A stretch of 64,000 nt of DNA from Promicromonospora sukumoe (GTDB lineage: Bacteria > Actinomycetota > Actinomycetes > Actinomycetales > Cellulomonadaceae): positions 1,674,001 to 1,738,000 of the forward strand of contig NZ_JACGWV010000001.1 in the NCBI RefSeq assembly GCF_014137995.1, written 5' to 3'. Position numbers and translations under genes: made by a program. Shown piece by piece: positions 1 to 10,465 of the stretch (position 1 is the first letter of the stretch; each line of letters begins with the position of its first letter). The notes beneath the pieces are model-generated. The model had not been told where the DNA came from. It worked only from the letters and a program-made list of their open reading frames with translations, and ran no database searches.

Positions 1-3000
1 ATGACGCCGGTGAAGTCCGCGCCCGGGGTCACGACTACCTCGGACTCGTTGAACGAGACGTCGCCCTGGCCCGTCTCGCGCTGGGCGCCGACCACCTTGA
101 GCGGCTTGTCGGGGAACGGGTTGGTGTCGTTGGCGAGGACCGGGATGGTCGTCGCCTCGCCCTGGTGGGCGTCCAGCACCACGTCCTGCGCCGTCTTGGC
201 GAGCTGCCGGGTCGACGGCACCACCTCGACGGTCAGCACGGTCTTCACCGCCGGGTTCTTGCCGTCCGAGACCGTCATCGGCAGCTCGCGGAAGGTGCCC
301 TTGGGCACCGACGCGTCGACCTCGCCGGTCACGACCGCGCCCGACACCGTGGTGGTGACGCCCTCGGCGCCCTTGACGTCGAAGGTCAGCGGGTCCTTGT
401 CGGGGTCGGTGACGTACCGCGACAGGTCGACGTCGGCCTCCTCGGCCGCCGCGACCTTGAGCACGGGCCGGCCCGTGACCTTGGGCGGCATGTTCGTCGA
501 CGGCGTCACGTCGATCGGCAGCGTCAGCACCGCCGACAGGCCGTCGGCGTCGTCCGGCCCGTCGCCGTCGGTCACCTCGAAGCTGACCGACGCCGCGCCG
601 GCGTAGTCCAGCTCCGAGGTGTAGACGATGGTGTCGTGGTCGGCGACGTCGGCCGAGCCCTCCAGCGCCTTGACGGTCTTCTCCTCGGTGATCCGCGGCT
701 CGCGGCCGTCGCGCACCACCACGTACTCGGCCAGGTCGATCGTCAGCGGCTCGCCGCTGGTCGCCTTCAGCGGCTCCAGGCCGGGCTTGACGTGTGGCCG
801 CGCCTGGTCGCCCGGCACGCGGACGAACGCCTTGGCCTCCAGGCCGTCCATGTCGGTGACCGTGTAGGTGATCACCTGGGCGTCCTGGGTCAGCTCGACC
901 CGGATGCCGTTCGACTCGGTGACGGTCACGCCCGTCAGGTCCGGGTCCACGGACACGGCGAGGTCGGCGGCCACGCCGTCCGGGTCCACGTCGTTGGCCA
1001 GCACGTCGACCGTGACGCTGGTGGAGCCCTCCACGTCGTCGACCGTCACGACGTCGTCGTGGGCGATCGGCCGCAGCAGCGGCGCGTTCCGGTCCACGTT
1101 CACCGTGACGGCGCCGCTGGCCTCCGCCTTGAACGTGTCCTGGATGGCGTAGTAGAAGGAGTAGGCGCCCTCGTCGTCCGGCGCGGTGACCACGACGTCG
1201 TCCTCCACCGCCTTGGGCTTCAGGTCGCCCGTGCCCTCAAAACCCTTCGCGACCAGCGAGATCTGGTCGCCGTCCGGGTCCGAGTCGTTCTCCAGGGCCG
1301 CGACGGCCACCGTGCGGCCGGGCCGCACCGTCGTCACGTCGTCGATCGCCTGCGGTTCCTGGTTCGACGCCGGGGGCGGCGCGATGCCGACCCGCACGAC
1401 GCCCTCGGCCGGTGCGCCGCGGGTGTCCGTGACCTGGTAGGTGAACGTGTCCAGCCCGCTGCTCCCTTCGGCCGCCTGGTAGTCGATGAACCCGTCGACG
1501 ATCGTCGCCGTGCCCTTCGACGGCGCGGCCGAGATGGCGCTCAGCGTGACGTGGTCGCCGTCGGGGTCGGTGCCGTCGAGCGGCAGCGGGATGCGCACGA
1601 CGCCGTTGCCCAGCACCCGTGCCTCGATGTCGGGAAGCTGCGGCGCGGAGTTCTCCGGCGCGTCGAGCACGTTGATCGTGACCTGCGCCGAGTCCTTCTG
1701 CCCGTTGGCGTCCGCGACCTCGTAGACCGCGTGGTACGTCCCGGCCTCCTGGCCGGCCCGGAACCGCACGGTGTCCTCGGAGACGAAGGCCTCGCCCGCC
1801 TCGGCCGGGGGCGCCTCCTGCAGCTCGTCCGTGAGGGTGAGCTCCAGGCCGTCCGGGTGGTTGTCGTTCTTCAGCACCGGGATGGTCACGACGTCGCCCA
1901 CGTGCACGGTCGCCTCGTCCGGGCCCGCCTCCGGCGGTCGGAGCTGGGCCGGCGCCGGGATCGGCACCACACGCACCTGCCCCTTGGCCGTGCTCGTGCC
2001 GTTGGCGACCGTGTACGAGATCGTGACCGGCCCCTCCAGGCGCTTGACCTCGGAGACCTTGAGGATCTGGTGGTTGAGCACCGAGACGCTCACGGGTGCG
2101 TCGGACGGCACGCTGACCCCCTGCACCACGAGCACGCCGCCCGCGGGGTCGGTGTCGTTGGCGAGCACGTCCACGAGGGCCGTGCCGCCCGCCGGGAGCA
2201 GCACCTGGTCGGAGACCGCGACGGGCGCACCCGCCTCGTCCGGCGGCGGCACGACGTCGACGCGCACCAGGCCCATGGTCGGCTCGGGGCCGTCGGTGAT
2301 CTCGTAGGTCACGTCGTACGAGCCAGGGGTCTCCGAGCGGAACCGGAACGTCTGGGCGGTCGAGCTGGTCGTGATCTCCGCGCCCTGCTTGTCGTCGACC
2401 CGGGTCAGGCGGATGTCGTCCCCGTTGGGGTCGAAGTCGTTGACCAGCGGGTCCACCGTCACGGGCTCGCCGGCCAGCACGGTCACGTGGTCCTGCACAG
2501 CGACCGGCGGCACGTTGGCCGCGACCACCTGGATGATCAGCGTGCCCTGGTACGGCATGCCCAGGGCGTCGGACACCACGAGCTCGACGACCTTGTTGCC
2601 CGTCACGGTGCCGCCGTCGCGGAACTCGACCGTGCCGTCCGGGCGGAACCGCACCTCGTCCAGCGGGTCGGCGGTGCTGGCGCTGGACAGGAACATGTCG
2701 TCGCCGTCGGGGTCCTTGAAGTACGGCAGCACCTTGATGGTGCCGATGCTGCCCTGGCCCACCACGAGCACCGGCTTGCCCGGCTGCTCGGGGGCGTTGT
2801 TCTCCTCCAGCGGCACGACCTCGACGTCCACGGACGCCTGGTCGCTGCCGCCTCGGCCGTCGTCCACCTGGTACGTGAAGGTGGAGGTTCCGGTCGCCTC
2901 GTCGGGCACGTCGGCCTGCAGGGCGGCGCCGCCCAGCACGCGGTCGACCCTGATGTCGCCCTCGACCTCGCCCTTGACGGCCGCGACCATGACGTCGCCG

Positions 3001-4280
3001 TCCAGGTCGGAGTCGTTGCCCAGCACGTTGAGCACCGTCGTGCGGCCCGGCCGCACGCCGAACGTGTCGGGCTTCGCCACGGGCGGGCGGTTGGCCCGGT
3101 TGCGGTCGGCCACGGCCTGGTCGACCTGCTCCGGGGTCGCCTCCTCCGTCTCGGTCTTCTCGCCCTCGGCGTCCTCGGGCATCGTCTGCTTCCAGTCGTC
3201 CACCTTCTCGAACTCGTCGGCGGCCATCCACAGCGAGCCGTTCGCGACGTCGTTCAGGACGATGATGTTGCGGTTGACCCGGTAGACCAGGTTCGCGGCG
3301 GGGTTGATGCCCTCCAGCACCTGGTTCACGTCGTCCTCCCGGTCCCCGCACTCGCGGATGACCTGGCCGCCCGCCCAGGCGCCGTAGAGGCAGCCGCCGA
3401 GCTGCACGGGCGCCGACGGCTGCCCGCCGGTCCCGCCCGCGAAGCTGTGCTTGACCGGGTCGCCCCCGCCCAGCGCCACGGTGACCAGGCCCGTGGGGGT
3501 CGCGAGCGCGACGTCGTCCGCCTCGCCGGAGGGCTGCTGCAGCATGCCCTGGGAGCCGTCCTCGATCTGGACGGAGTCGCCGCCCGGCAGCACCAGGCTG
3601 CCCGTGGACTGGTTCAGCACTACGGGCTGGTCGCCCACCGCCGTGACCTGGATCTTGGCGTCCGCGGCCAGGGCCAGCGACGACTCGTCGGCGTCCTCGG
3701 CGACGCCCTGCGTGCTGGTCGGGACCGTGTATAGCTTGCCGTCGCCCGGCACGGCCACGTGCACGGTGCCGTCCCTGCCCACCGCGAGCGTGCCGCCCGT
3801 GCCGACCGTGAGCGTCGGCTTGTTCTCCTTCTCGTCGAAGGTGGCCGCGTCGAACGGCATGACCCACGTGCGACCGGTCTCGCCGTCGTAGACCGCGGTG
3901 GTGGCGCCGCCCGCGGCGACCTGCGCGCCCGCGGGGAACTTCATCGTGTTGTCCAGCGACAGCTGCGCCGGGTTCACCGGGCTCGCCGAGAAGTCGCTCA
4001 CGCTGTCCAGGAGCACGCGCTGGGCGTCCTGCTCGACGTCGAAGCTCGTCGAGTTCGCCAGCAGCACGCCGTCCAGGGCCTTGGCCTCGTAGTTGAACCG
4101 GCCGAGCTGGCCCTGCGCGGTCTGCGTCACCCAGACGCCGGAGTCGTTCAGGTCGACGTCCGCCGTCGCCTCGCCGTCGTACAGCAGCGCGAAGCCGAGC
4201 AGGCCCGCGCTGAACAACGTCACCACACCCACCGACACGACCGACCGACGGTTCTCAAATACGCGTGAGGCAAAGCTCAT
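1..4280 (-). CDS. Giant membrane-anchored Ig/cadherin-like repeat protein, 3' end outside window
   Basis: A single minus-strand frame opens at the ATG at 4278-4280, four bases after an AGGAGG at 4285-4290, and runs off the left edge (1,426 codons visible). One membrane helix lies near residues 14-34, after a short basic start. The rest is predicted outside the cell. After an N-terminal region of about 350 residues there are repeated modules with the signature V-L-x-N-D-x-D-P-D-G-D (for example NDSDLDGD, NDFDPNGDD, NDTDPAGG, NDSDPDGD, NDVDPDG), typical of bacterial Ig-like/cadherin-like domains (Big_9/VCBS type), which often bind calcium. I count about eight. Family knowledge: actinobacterial proteins of this type often sit in an operon with a MoxR ATPase, a DUF58 protein and a transglutaminase; that would lie to the left and cannot be seen. 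Surface or cell-wall role inferred. Confidence 0.85.
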   Translation of the reverse strand, partial: MSFASRVFENRRSVVSVGVVTLFSAGLLGFALLYDGEATADVDLNDSGVWVTQTAQGQLGRFNYEAKALDGVLLANSTSFDVEQDAQRVLLDSVSDFSASPVNPAQLSLDNTMKFPAGAQVAAGGATTAVYDGETGRTWVMPFDAATFDEKENKPTLTVGTGGTLAVGRDGTVHVAVPGDGKLYTVPTSTQGVAEDADESSLALAADAKIQVTAVGDQPVVLNQSTGSLVLPGGDSVQIEDGSQGMLQQPSGEADDVALATPTGLVTVALGGGDPVKHSFAGGTGGQPSAPVQLGGCLYGAWAGGQVIRECGDREDDVNQVLEGINPAANLVYRVNRNIIVLNDVANGSLWMAADEFEKVDDWKQTMPEDAEGEKTETEEATPEQVDQAVADRNRANRPPVAKPDTFGVRPGRTTVLNVLGNDSDLDGDVMVAAVKGEVEGDIRVDRVLGGAALQADVPDEATGTSTFTYQVDDGRGGSDQASVDVEVVPLEENNAPEQPGKPVLVVGQGSIGTIKVLPYFKDPDGDDMFLSSASTADPLDEVRFRPDGTVEFRDGGTVTGNKVVELVVSDALGMPYQGTLIIQVVAANVPPVAVQDHVTVLAGEPVTVDPLVNDFDPNGDDIRLTRVDDKQGAEITTSSTAQTFRFRSETPGSYDVTYEITDGPEPTMGLVRVDVVPPPDEAGAPVAVSDQVLLPAGGTALVDVLANDTDPAGGVLVVQGVSVPSDAPVSVSVLNHQILKVSEVKRLEGPVTISYTVANGTSTAKGQVRVVPIPAPAQLRPPEAGPDEATVHVGDVVTIPVLKNDNHPDGLELTLTDELQEAPPAEAGEAFVSEDTVRFRAGQEAGTYHAVYEVADANGQKDSAQVTINVLDAPENSAPQLPDIEARVLGNGVVRIPLPLDGTDPDGDHVTLSAISAAPSKGTATIVDGFIDYQAAEGSSGLDTFTYQVTDTRGAPAEGVVRVGIAPPPASNQEPQAIDDVTTVRPGRTVAVAALENDSDPDGDQISLVAKGFEGTGDLKPKAVEDDVVVTAPDDEGAYSFYYAIQDTFKAEASGAVTVNVDRNAPLLRPIAHDDVVTVDDVEGSTSVTVDVLANDVDPDGVAADLAVSVDPDLTGVTVTESNGIRVELTQDAQVITYTVTDMDGLEAKAFVRVPGDQARPHVKPGLEPLKATSGEPLTIDLAEYVVVRDGREPRITEEKTVKALEGSADVADHDTIVYTSELDYAGAASVSFEVTDGDGPDDADGLSAVLTLPIDVTPSTNMPPKVTGRPVLKVAAAEEADVDLSRYVTDPDKDPLTFDVKGAEGVTTTVSGAVVTGEVDASVPKGTFRELPMTVSDGKNPAVKTVLTVEVVPSTRQLAKTAQDVVLDAHQGEATTIPVLANDTNPFPDKPLKVVGAQRETGQGDVSFNESEVVVTPGADFTGV

Positions 4281-4469
4281 GCGTCCTCCTGATCATCACT
4301 CCACAAAAGAAAGCCCGCCCGGACACAGACACAGGCGCGGCGATCGTCACCCTACCGATGGAGGAGGTGAATTGTCGCCGAATTACGGTTCTTTCGCGCG
4401 GTGAACGGCCAGGTCAGGGGGGTGGGGGCTGCGGTCGGGTCGCTTTAGCCGCTCTGGTCGCGGGGAGGA

Positions 4470-4781
4470 TCAGTAGGACGCCGCGCGGCGGTCGACCCAT
4501 TCCTTCGCCTCCAGCAGACCGTGGCCGGTGGCCTCCCGGTACAGCTTGATGGCCTCGATCCGCCGGTCGGACCAGATGCACCGGTCGATCTCGGCCAGGG
4601 CCTCCGGCGGGATGCCCTCGGCGGCCGGCCCCTCGATGCCGAGGTGCTTGATCACCATGTCCAGCTTGCGCTCGAGGCGCTCGGTCGTCTTCGCCCGGGA
4701 GCTCATGTTGCCGCTGACCGTGATGAACAGCAGGAGCAGGAGCACGAGTATCGCGGCCGGGATGATCTGCAGTTCGAACAT
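4470..4781 (-). CDS. Small membrane protein with ribosomal L7/L12 C-terminal-like domain
   Basis: A 103-residue protein. Residues 1-22 (start MFELQIIPAAILVLLLLLF) form one membrane helix; then comes a short basic linker with a likely coiled coil (RLERKLDMVIKHLGI). The tail contains EAIKLYREATGHGLLEAKEWVDRR, given here as EAIKLYREATGHGLL then EAKEWVDRR, which matches the helix-turn-helix of the L7/L12 C-terminal domain. Such small proteins are common in Actinobacteria and have no assigned function. The frame stays open upstream to 4994, but the extension covers the inverted repeat at 4835-4890 and is proline/arginine-rich, so the internal ATG was chosen. The ribosome binding site is weak (GGTGCAGGG). 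The gene is monocistronic. Confidence 0.7.
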   Translation of the reverse strand: MFELQIIPAAILVLLLLLFITVSGNMSSRAKTTERLERKLDMVIKHLGIEGPAAEGIPPEALAEIDRCIWSDRRIEAIKLYREATGHGLLEAKEWVDRRAASY

Positions 4782-4834
4782 CCCTGCACCGTAGCGGTCA
4801 GGCGGCGTCGGGCCCTGCCGAACGCCGGCGCCGT

Positions 4835-4890
4835 CGAACGTAGGCGCCGTCGGCTCATGGCGGCTCATCCGCCGACGGCCCCTACGTTCG
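4835..4890. repeat. Inverted repeat, 20-bp arms (19/20), 16-nt loop
   Basis: Arms at 4835-4854 and 4871-4890 (CGAACGTAGGCGCCGTCGGC and its near-perfect complement, one mismatch). It lies between the 4470-4781 gene (minus strand) and the copper promoter, upstream of both divergent units, so a plain terminator role is not obvious. It is one of several long intergenic palindromes in this window. Confidence 0.8.
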
Positions 4891-4983
4891 GCTGCCGGGC
4901 CGGCGCCGAGTCGGGCGTCGTCGATGAGCGCGGGTCTGGTTGCGGAATCGGCGCTCAGAGTGCCACCGGGCCCGCGCTCGACG

Positions 4984-5012
4984 TTGCGCGGCATACCCCG
5001 CAGGGGTATATG
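4984..5012 (+). promoter_or_regulatory. Promoter of the copZ-copA operon, overlapping an operator
   Basis: A -35-like TTGCGC at 4984-4989 and a -10-like TATATG at 5007-5012 are separated by 17 bp. The GC-rich palindrome at 4993-5009 fills the spacer and touches the -10. The same geometry occurs at 15072-15100. Confidence 0.6.
4993..5009. promoter_or_regulatory. CsoR-type operator 1 (copper operon)
   Basis: ATACCCCGCAGGGGTAT, a perfect palindrome of the form TACCCC-N3-GGGGTA. Family knowledge: Cu(I)-sensing CsoR/RcnR repressors bind GC tracts flanked by A/T of this form. Placement over the promoter spacer suggests repression relieved by copper. No csoR gene lies in the window. Confidence 0.65.
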
Positions 5013-5027
5013 GTGAAGCGCATACGG

Positions 5028-5044
5028 TTACCCCCTAGGGGTAG
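5028..5044. promoter_or_regulatory. CsoR-type operator 2 (copper operon)
   Basis: TACCCC-CTA-GGGGTA at 5029-5043 has the same half-sites and spacer length as operator 1, 35 bp downstream of it, between the promoter and the copZ start. Confidence 0.6.
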
Positions 5045-5071
5045 CACGCTACCAATCCGAGAGGCAAGACG

Positions 5072-5284
5072 ATGGCGACGAGCGAGTACCAGGTGACCGG
5101 GATGACGTGCGGGCACTGTGAGACGTCGGTGCGCGGCGAGGTGAGCCGCCTGCCCGGCGTCGAGCAGGTCGACGTGAGCGCGGCGACCGGCCGGCTCGTG
5201 GTCCGCAGCGCCGCGGTGCTGGACGAGGCCGCGATCCTGGCCGCCGTCGACGAGGCGGGTTACGAGGCGGCGCGGGTCTCATGA
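5072..5284 (+). CDS. copZ: Copper chaperone CopZ
   Basis: A 70-residue single heavy-metal-associated (HMA) domain with the Cu(I)-binding motif MTCGHC at residues 11-16, followed by the usual GYEA near the end. It is predicted to carry Cu(I) in the cytoplasm and hand it to the P-type ATPase two genes downstream. It is first in an operon whose three genes overlap at their ends: its TGA at 5282-5284 overlaps the ATG of the next gene at 5281. It sits just behind two CsoR-like operators, so copper induction is expected. The length is normal for the family. Confidence 0.92.
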   Translation: MATSEYQVTGMTCGHCETSVRGEVSRLPGVEQVDVSAATGRLVVRSAAVLDEAAILAAVDEAGYEAARVS

Positions 5285-6263
5285 ACGCGCCCCAGCGGCT
5301 CGGGCTGTACGGCGGCGGGCTCGCGGCGCTGTTCGCCGTGACCTTCGCCGTCGCGGGCGCCGTGGTGCCGCAGGCCTCGGTCGACGCCTGGTCGGCGTCG
5401 GCCGAGGCCGGGTCCGGGCCGGACGCGATGGAGATGGACGGCACCGAGATGCCCGGCGACGCCGGCGGGCACGGGCAGGACGAGGCGGCGGACGCCGACG
5501 GCGCCGCCGACGCCCACGGCTCCGGCGCCCCCGGCCCGGCATCGGTCCGCGGCCTGGCGCTGGAGCAGGACGGCCTGCTCCTGAGCCCGGTCACGGCCCC
5601 GGACGAGGTGGGGGAGCGCGGCACGCTCTCGTTCTCGGTGACCGACGCCGACGGCGCCGCGGTGACCGCGTTCGAGACCGAGCACGACAAGGAGCTGCAC
5701 CTGGTCGTGGTGCGGTCCGACGGCGAGCGGTTCCGGCACGTGCACCCCACGATGTCGGCCGACGGCGTCTGGTCGATCCCCTGGACCTGGGCCGAGCCGG
5801 GCACCTACCGCGTGTTCACCGATTTCGTGCCCGCGGCGTCGGGCGAGAACGTGACGCTCAGCCGGGCCGTCGAGGTCGCCGGACCGGTGGACCCGCGCCC
5901 GGCGGCGGCGGTCTCGGCGTCGGACACGACCGGCGGCTACACCGCGACGCTCACGGGGGACCTGAGCACGGACGCGGAGTCGACGCTCACGGCGACGGTC
6001 ACGCGCGACGGCGAACCGGTGACCGGCCTGGAGCCGTACCTCGGCGCCTACGGGCACCTCGTCGCGCTGCGCGACGGCGACCTGGCCTACCTGCACGTGC
6101 ACCCCGAGGGCGACGAGCCCGAGCCGGGCACACGGTCCGGCCCGGACGTCACGTTCATGACCGAGGCGCCGACGTCGGGCCGCTACCTGCTGTACCTGGA
6201 CTTCAAGGTCGACGGGGACGTGCACACCGCGCGCTTCGTCGTGGACACCGAGGGGAGGGGCTG

Positions 6264-6264
<1 letters not shown>
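5281..6264 (+). CDS. Secreted or membrane-tethered His/Met-rich heavy-metal-binding protein
   Basis: A 327-residue protein with one N-terminal hydrophobic segment (about residues 6-28), then an acidic Met/His-rich stretch ([24 protein letters not shown]) and a folded region with two HVHP motifs (FRHVHPTMS and YLHVHPEGD) plus other His and Met residues. These suit Cu(I)/Cu(II) binding outside the membrane. Similar proteins annotated as heavy-metal-binding or YtkA-like occur next to copA in Actinobacteria. The gene is translationally coupled on both sides: its ATG overlaps the copZ stop, and its TGA at 6262-6264 overlaps the copA ATG. A role in periplasmic-side copper buffering is inferred. Confidence 0.75.
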
Positions 6265-8519
<2,255 letters not shown>

Positions 8520-8522
8520 CCC

Positions 8523-8591
8523 CCTCGTTGAGTGCGGGATATTCGCCCTTCTGAGCGGGCCAGAAGGGCGAATATCCCGCACTCAACGAGG
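8523..8591. repeat. Palindromic element A1: perfect 31-bp inverted repeat, 7-nt loop
   Basis: Arms 8523-8553 and 8561-8591 are perfectly complementary; each carries GTTGAGTGCGGGATATTCGC or its complement. The element fills the gap between the convergent copA (ends 8519) and the FMN reductase gene (ends 8608), so it could stop transcription from both sides, although no T-tract follows. A related element lies at 61043-61111. Confidence 0.9.
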
Positions 8592-8607
8592 CAGTTTGTG
8601 CGGTGGG

Positions 8608-9165
8608 TCAGGCGTGCAGGGGCTCCAGGGCGCCCGACCACGCGACCGTCTGGTCCAGGAGCGTGTTCAGGGCCGGGGTCAGGTGCTCGCCCGGCTTGAA
8701 GACCGAGTAGTTCTCGAACTCCGTCATCAGCGACAGCGCCACCTGCTGGCGCACGGTCGCGACCTGCAGCTCCGCGAGGATGAGGCGCAGGTGCTCCGCG
8801 GCCCGGGCGCCGCCCACACCGCCGTACGAGACGATGCCCGCGGCCTTGTTGTTCCACTCGTTGTAGACGAAGTCCAGCGCGTTCTTCAGCACGCCCGACG
8901 TCGAGTGGTTGTACTCCGGCGTCACGAACACGTAGCCGTCGAACTCGGCGACCTTGGCGGCCCACTCCTTGGTGTGGTCGTGGGCGTACTGCCCCATGGC
9001 CGGCGACATCGGCTCGTCGAGGTGCGGCAGGGGGTAGTCCGCCAGGTCGACGAGCTCGAACTCGGCGTCCGTGCGCTGCGAGGCGATCTCGTAGACCCAC
9101 TTGGCCACGGCCTCGCCGTTCCGGCCGGGGCGGGTGCTGCCGAGGATGATGGCGATCTTGAGCAT
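8608..9165 (-). CDS. NAD(P)H-dependent FMN reductase family protein
   Basis: A 185-residue flavodoxin-fold oxidoreductase of the NADPH-dependent FMN reductase family. The FMN phosphate loop is GSTRPGRNGEAVAKW (about residues 9-23), and the second flavin-contacting motif TPEYNHSTSGVLKNALDF lies near residues 82-99. It likely reduces flavin, quinone or azo substrates in the cytoplasm. It is transcribed divergently from the HxlR regulator at 9337, a common pairing in which the regulator senses electrophiles or quinones and controls the reductase. The substrate cannot be read from the sequence. Confidence 0.85.
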   Translation of the reverse strand: MLKIAIILGSTRPGRNGEAVAKWVYEIASQRTDAEFELVDLADYPLPHLDEPMSPAMGQYAHDHTKEWAAKVAEFDGYVFVTPEYNHSTSGVLKNALDFVYNEWNNKAAGIVSYGGVGGARAAEHLRLILAELQVATVRQQVALSLMTEFENYSVFKPGEHLTPALNTLLDQTVAWSGALEPLHA

Positions 9166-9286
9166 TGCTGGTCCTTCGCGTCGAGGAATGCTGTCGGTGG
9201 ACCTGCCCGGTCGCGGGAACGAACGCGGTACCGGTCTGGTTGGTCCACGTGAGACAACAGTGCGGAGAAGCCGGTAATCCAGCTTT

Positions 9287-9301
9287 CAAATACGCACTTT
9301 G
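9287..9301. promoter_or_regulatory. Possible HxlR operator (CAAA-N7-TTTG)
   Basis: A short inverted repeat in an A/T-richer patch of the 171-bp divergent gap between the FMN reductase and hxlR-type genes. Position and symmetry fit an operator shared by both genes. The motif is short, so this is tentative. Confidence 0.3.
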
Positions 9302-9336
9302 CAGTTCGTCGGTTACCCGAGAGGAAGCAATGCGGC

Positions 9337-9765
9337 ATGACGCCGATCTCGCGTGAAGCGCGTCTGGAGAGCCTGACCGCCAAGATGCCCGGGGGCCCGG
9401 ACTCGCCCTGCGACAGCGAGACGCACGAGCTGACCCGGGACCTCATGGGCCAGGTCGCCGACCGCTGGACCCTGCTGGTCGTGGCGTCCCTCTCCGACGG
9501 TCCGCAGCGCTTCTCCACGATCCAGGCCGTCGTCGCCGGGGTCTCGCACCGGATGCTCAGCAAGACCCTGCGGGGCCTCGTGCGCGACGGCATGGTCACC
9601 CGGACCGCCTACGCCGAGGTGCCGCCGCGCGTCGAGTACGAGCTGACGCCGCTCGGCTGGAAGCTCATGGACCTCGCCCACGGCTTCGTCGACTGGGCGC
9701 AGGACCACGGCCAGCAGCTCCGGGACAGCCGGGAGCAGTTCGACCGGGGGAGCGCGGCGGGCTGA
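9337..9765 (+). CDS. HxlR/MarR-like winged-helix transcriptional regulator
   Basis: A 142-residue protein of the HxlR family. The core has CDSETHELTRDLMGQV-ADRWTLLV, then QRFSTIQAVVAGVSHRMLSKTLRGLVRDGMV (recognition helix region), and the wing PPRVEYELTPLGW. A cysteine at about residue 27 sits where redox- or electrophile-sensing HxlR proteins often have their sensing Cys (family knowledge). The ATG at 9337 follows AGGAAG at 9322-9327; the ATG at 9330 gives only a short frame. It probably controls the divergent FMN reductase. Confidence 0.85.
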   Translation: MTPISREARLESLTAKMPGGPDSPCDSETHELTRDLMGQVADRWTLLVVASLSDGPQRFSTIQAVVAGVSHRMLSKTLRGLVRDGMVTRTAYAEVPPRVEYELTPLGWKLMDLAHGFVDWAQDHGQQLRDSREQFDRGSAAG

Positions 9766-9810
9766 CGACGCCGGCTCTCGCCGGCCGGGCCCGCGCTGGC
9801 AGGATCGCCG

Positions 9811-10371
9811 TCAGCCGCCGATGACAGTCAGCGCGAGCAGCTGCTCCCGCAGCCGGGCCAGTTGCTCCGGCGTCGACTCGTCGCCCCAGGCGGGCTGCGC
9901 GCTCGCGCCGTCCGCCGCCGCGACCACGAGCGTCAGGACGTCCTCGGGCAGGCCGTCCGCCCGCAGCTCCTCGTTCCAGCGGCGCGCGTCCGCGCGGGCC
10001 AGGTCGATGACGGCGTCCACGCTCGACAGGTGCGCGATCACCACCAGCGCGTCCCGGGAGGCCGCGGCGTCCAGCGCGCCGTCGATCGAGGCGCGCACGT
10101 AGGCGCGGGTGAGGCGGCCGGGGGCGTCGTCGTCGGCCGGGATCGCAGTGCGCACCGCCGTGCGGAACCGTTCCAGCCACTCGGTCGCCAGGGCGAGGTG
10201 CAGGTCGTGCTTGTTCGCGAAGTGGTACAGCAGGCCGCCCTTGGACACGCCCGCCCGGCGCGCGACGTCGTCGAGGCTGGCCGACACCCCGCGCTCGCGG
10301 ACCAGCCGGCTCGCCGCCTCCAGGATCACCGCCCGTGTCTGCTCCGGGCTCCTGCCCGCCGTCCTGCCCAT
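9811..10371 (-). CDS. TetR/AcrR family repressor
   Basis: A 186-residue TetR-family regulator. The N-terminal helix-turn-helix runs over about residues 12-58 (ILEAASRLVRERG, LDDVARRAGVSKGGLLYHF, NKHDLHLALA). The rest is an Ala/Asp-rich ligand-binding helical domain. It is divergent from the QacA-type efflux gene at 10466, and a palindromic operator at 10434-10459 lies between them. Expected mechanism: it represses itself and the pump until a toxic ligand binds. The ligand is unknown. Confidence 0.9.
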   Translation of the reverse strand: MGRTAGRSPEQTRAVILEAASRLVRERGVSASLDDVARRAGVSKGGLLYHFANKHDLHLALATEWLERFRTAVRTAIPADDDAPGRLTRAYVRASIDGALDAAASRDALVVIAHLSSVDAVIDLARADARRWNEELRADGLPEDVLTLVVAAADGASAQPAWGDESTPEQLARLREQLLALTVIGG

Positions 10372-10433
10372 CGCCCACCCCCTCGCACCCGTCGCACCGC
10401 ACTATAGGCCGCGTCACACGCCTGGTCCTAGAA

Positions 10434-10459
10434 AACTGTACCGGCTAGACGGTACAGTT
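10434..10459. promoter_or_regulatory. TetR operator: 10-bp arms AACTGTACCG / CGGTACAGTT
   Basis: A perfect inverted repeat with a 6-bp spacer (GCTAGA), ending 6 bp before the GTG start of the efflux gene. The right arm includes a -10-like TACAGT at 10453-10458, seven bases before the GTG, so the transcript is probably leaderless and the repressor would sit directly on the promoter. Confidence 0.8.
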
Positions 10460-10465
10460 ACTCGG

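Noticed and set aside
165..3734. A 1,189-codon open frame on the plus strand
   Set aside because: Antisense to the Ig/cadherin-like gene, which has clear repeated domains and a proper start; the plus-strand peptide is Arg/His/Val-rich without motifs.
8523..8591. Insertion-sequence terminal repeats
   Set aside because: The two arms are only 7 bp apart with no transposase between or near them, and no target-site duplication is evident.
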